This document shows positions 61,901 to 64,000 of a stretch of 64,000 nucleotides of DNA, in pieces. The translations under genes were made by a program, and so were the position numbers. The notes under the pieces are model-generated. The model made no database searches. It was not told where the DNA came from and was given only the letters and a program-made list of their open reading frames with translations. The DNA is from Mortierella sp. BCC40632 (Eukaryota > Mortierellomycota > Mortierellomycetes > Mortierellales > Mortierellaceae). Positions within the stretch are counted from its first letter, which is position 1; every line of letters begins with the position of its first letter. The DNA lies in the NCBI GenBank assembly GCA_011634665.1, contig WAEK01000012.1, positions 434,001 to 498,000 on the forward strand, read 5' to 3'.

Positions 61901-64000
61901 TGACACCATGTCTCCTCCAGATTTAGCAGAAGAAGGAGCTGAGGGTGACATTTCAGAAAAGGGCGACATCAGAGCTTTGTGCTGGTCCCGCATACAGGCT
62001 GGGGACAAGGGCATAGGCGAGAAGATACGACCAACACTTCCAGAGCTGCTACCGCTGCCTCGACGAGATGGCCTGGTTGGGTTGCTAGTCACGTCGAGCG
62101 TCAGGAGCAAGGACCGAAGTGTTTCCAGAGAATCGTATCGCTTCAAAAGTCGTGACAATCCAATCGAAATGTTGGTTGCCCGTTGACCGTTGATGAGTGT
62201 CACATCCTTTGACTTGGCCCTAATGATTATCCATTCATAAAAATGACATTAGCAATAGAAAAAAATTTTTTTTGAGTCGACGTGAATGATATTGAATCAA
62301 AAGATAGAGAACGTACCTTGCAGCCATACTGGCTTCCTTAGACTTTAGACGCTGCTGTTCCTCGACAGGGTCGATACAAAACATTTCTATTGATGATGAA
62401 GGGTTGGTATGAAAATAATAATAATAAATAAATAAAAAAAGTCAAGCGGTTAGTTATTTGCTTCTTTCTTGGGAACGATACTGACACATTCGCATTCGAT
62501 ACACTTCTTCTCTGTACCTTCAAACTTTTGAAAGTCCATCTCGATGGCCTGCGGTGCAGCAACGGGACCATGGCTCTTCTCGGCTTCACTGTCCGAGACC
62601 TCGGGAGAACCCTCGGTCAAGGATGGTCCATTTTCTCCTTCACGTGGTCCGGGCACGCCATCCAATTCCTGGGGTCCTTCCAAAAGCGTTTCCATGATCT
62701 CTTCCTCCATCTCCTGCTCTTGTTCTTCCTCTTCGTCTTCATAATCATCTTCATAGTCGTCCGTGATCACATCGTCCGAGTAGTCGAACGAGTCACGCCC
62801 TGCACGACGAGATTCCACCATTGTCTCAAACACAATTGTCACGAGTGCATTTGGTCCCTCGACACTTGACTGCTCCCGCTCGCTCTGAAGAGCTGGAGAC
62901 ACTGTTGCTGAGCGATCAGGCGGAATCAACTCCACGGGGCGCAGCGAGGTGCGCTTCCTAGGCGATCTCGGAGAGTCCTCCGACTTGAGAGTCTCCTTGA
63001 CTTCCACGACCTCCTTGATCTCATTGGCCTCCTTAATCTCCTTAATCTCCTCATGCTCTTGGGTCTCCTTGACAGGAGAGCCCTGCGAATGACCAAGTGA
63101 GTTGGATGGACGGCGGTGGCGCAAGTGAGGGAGACGCTGACGGCGGTGGCGATGGTTGGTGTCAAAAACTGTGTGGGTAATATCGCCGTGAGAGAGAGCA
63201 TCCCACCGAAGGACATGGCGAGCAACAATGCTCTTACCAGGCGTTCCAGTGGTCGTTGAACCCGGGGTGGCGACTGACAAGGTCACAGGGGCTGGTGTGA
63301 CGATCGGGAACCCGGTCGAGATCTGAAGAGGCGAACGCGAGCTGTTGGTGCCTCTCCTAGACCGCAGTGGTGGAGGAGGTGGTGGTGGTGGTGGTGGTGG
63401 TGGTGGCGGCGGACATGCTGAGGAGGAGGGTGGAGGTGGTGGTGGAGGGGTGGAGGTGGAGGTGGTGGCGGTGGCGGGAGGTGGAGGGGTGGTGGAGGAG
63501 AGAAAGTAAACAGGGAGCAATGGAGACCAATTGGGAAAAGAAATTTGTTTTCGGAATAAAAAAGCGAGGCTGTGATACTGGTGGAGGTGGAGGTGGAGGT
63601 GGAGGTGGCGAGGCGGCAGGCTTGAGTGGGAGCCAGCGGGGCGAGGACAGGTTCCTGGGTGGAGGTGGTGGCGGCGGAGGAGGAGGAGGAGTCGCGGGAG
63701 GAAGAGGCGCAAGGAAGGCGATCGGGGATGGAGGAGCCTGTGGCTTGGGCTGCAAGGGCACCACGGGTCGCTCATTCTCTCCCATGGGCTCTTCTTCCTC
63801 ATCGTTGAGCCGCAGGAGAGGAGATCCAATAGGCGTCAGGGCACTGATGAGACTCGATCGACGGCTGGTCGATCCCGCTGCCTCGGCAGAGGCCTGTGGA
63901 GTTTGCTCCATCTGGCTCAACAGATACCCCAACGAAGTGAATGTTGGTGTGCCTGGAGCATCGGCATCCTCCACAGTAGGGCTAGCTGGAATGTCAACAT
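58976..64000 (-). CDS. Formin (FH1-FH2 actin nucleator), 5' partial
   Basis: The window edge cuts the 5' part. The secure exons in transcript order end at 62518, then 62386-62317 and 62219-58976, joining in frame. Polyproline FH1 runs precede KSIVARHVLRWDALSHGDI, the start of FH2. FH2 continues with MDFQKFEEMFCIDPVEEQQR, VTLINGQRATNISIGLSRLL, ENEHLKVLFLGVLKVGNMLN and FRLASLLKLRDVRSLDNKSN. Formin FH2 dimers nucleate and elongate actin filaments; FH1 recruits profilin-actin. The FH2 is split by several long low-complexity insertions, one of which contains its own polyproline runs. The C-terminus has a short WH2/DAD-like helix (EESLLSAISATRLRPV). Between 63575 and 63420 the frame changes; a GTATCA donor and CTCCTCAG acceptor are visible but their phases do not match, so the FH1 join is unresolved. 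Confidence 0.88.

Noticed and set aside
62366..63199. Plus-strand frames opposite the formin FH1/FH2 exon
   Set aside because: Composition mirrors the antisense of acidic and Pro-rich coding sequence; the minus-strand frame has clear FH2 motifs.

Overview
This window is nuclear DNA of an early-diverging fungus, most likely Mucoromycota/Mortierellomycotina. The genes are split by many short GT-AG introns (mostly 60-150 nt) with CTAAC-type branch points. The genome carries very many long A/T homopolymers and CT/GA microsatellites. Conserved domains are interrupted by long Gln-, Ser-, Pro- or Asn-rich stretches. The presence of an O-GlcNAc transferase, which is absent from most Dikarya, fits an early-diverging lineage. 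No rRNA, tRNA, CRISPR or bacterial-type operon was seen.

Layout, left to right: the 3' part of an MGRN1-type RING E3 ligase (+); a small uncharacterised coiled-coil gene (-); the CCR4-NOT ubiquitin ligase NOT4 (-); about 5 kb of microsatellite-rich divergent intergenic DNA; a very large O-GlcNAc transferase (+); a 13.5 kb paralog cluster; a Sel1-repeat protein (-); a gene-poor stretch with one decayed ORF; a RalGAP-alpha-like GTPase-activating protein with about 14 exons (-); a Syp1/FCHO-type F-BAR and mu-homology endocytic adaptor (+); gamma-glutamyl phosphate reductase PRO2 (+); and a formin (-) cut by the right edge. I reconstructed exon-intron structures by hand from splice sites and reading phase. 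Most genes close in frame from end to end. The exceptions are stated in their entries.

The most unusual part is the paralog cluster (about 21.6-35.1 kb). Three copies of a 3-4 kb unit each carry a promoter, four exons and a 3' flank. Each encodes a protein of about 640 residues with an AIG1/GIMAP-like GTPase fold, degenerate nucleotide-binding motifs and a C-terminal coiled coil. Copies A and B form a large inverted repeat around a 2 kb spacer; copy C lies in tandem behind B. Copy A is a patchwork of B-like and C-like tracts, which indicates repeated gene conversion. B carries a 143 bp insertion with terminal inverted repeats and a TA target duplication that is missing from A. A and B share a nonsense codon that removes the acidic tail still present in C, and B has a self-compensating frameshift. 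The cluster lies beside a Sel1-repeat gene whose own repeats show recent duplication. This looks like a fast-evolving accessory locus inserted among ordinary housekeeping genes (mRNA decay, O-GlcNAc signalling, Ras-family GTPase control, endocytosis, proline synthesis, actin nucleation). A role in recognition or defence is only a hypothesis.
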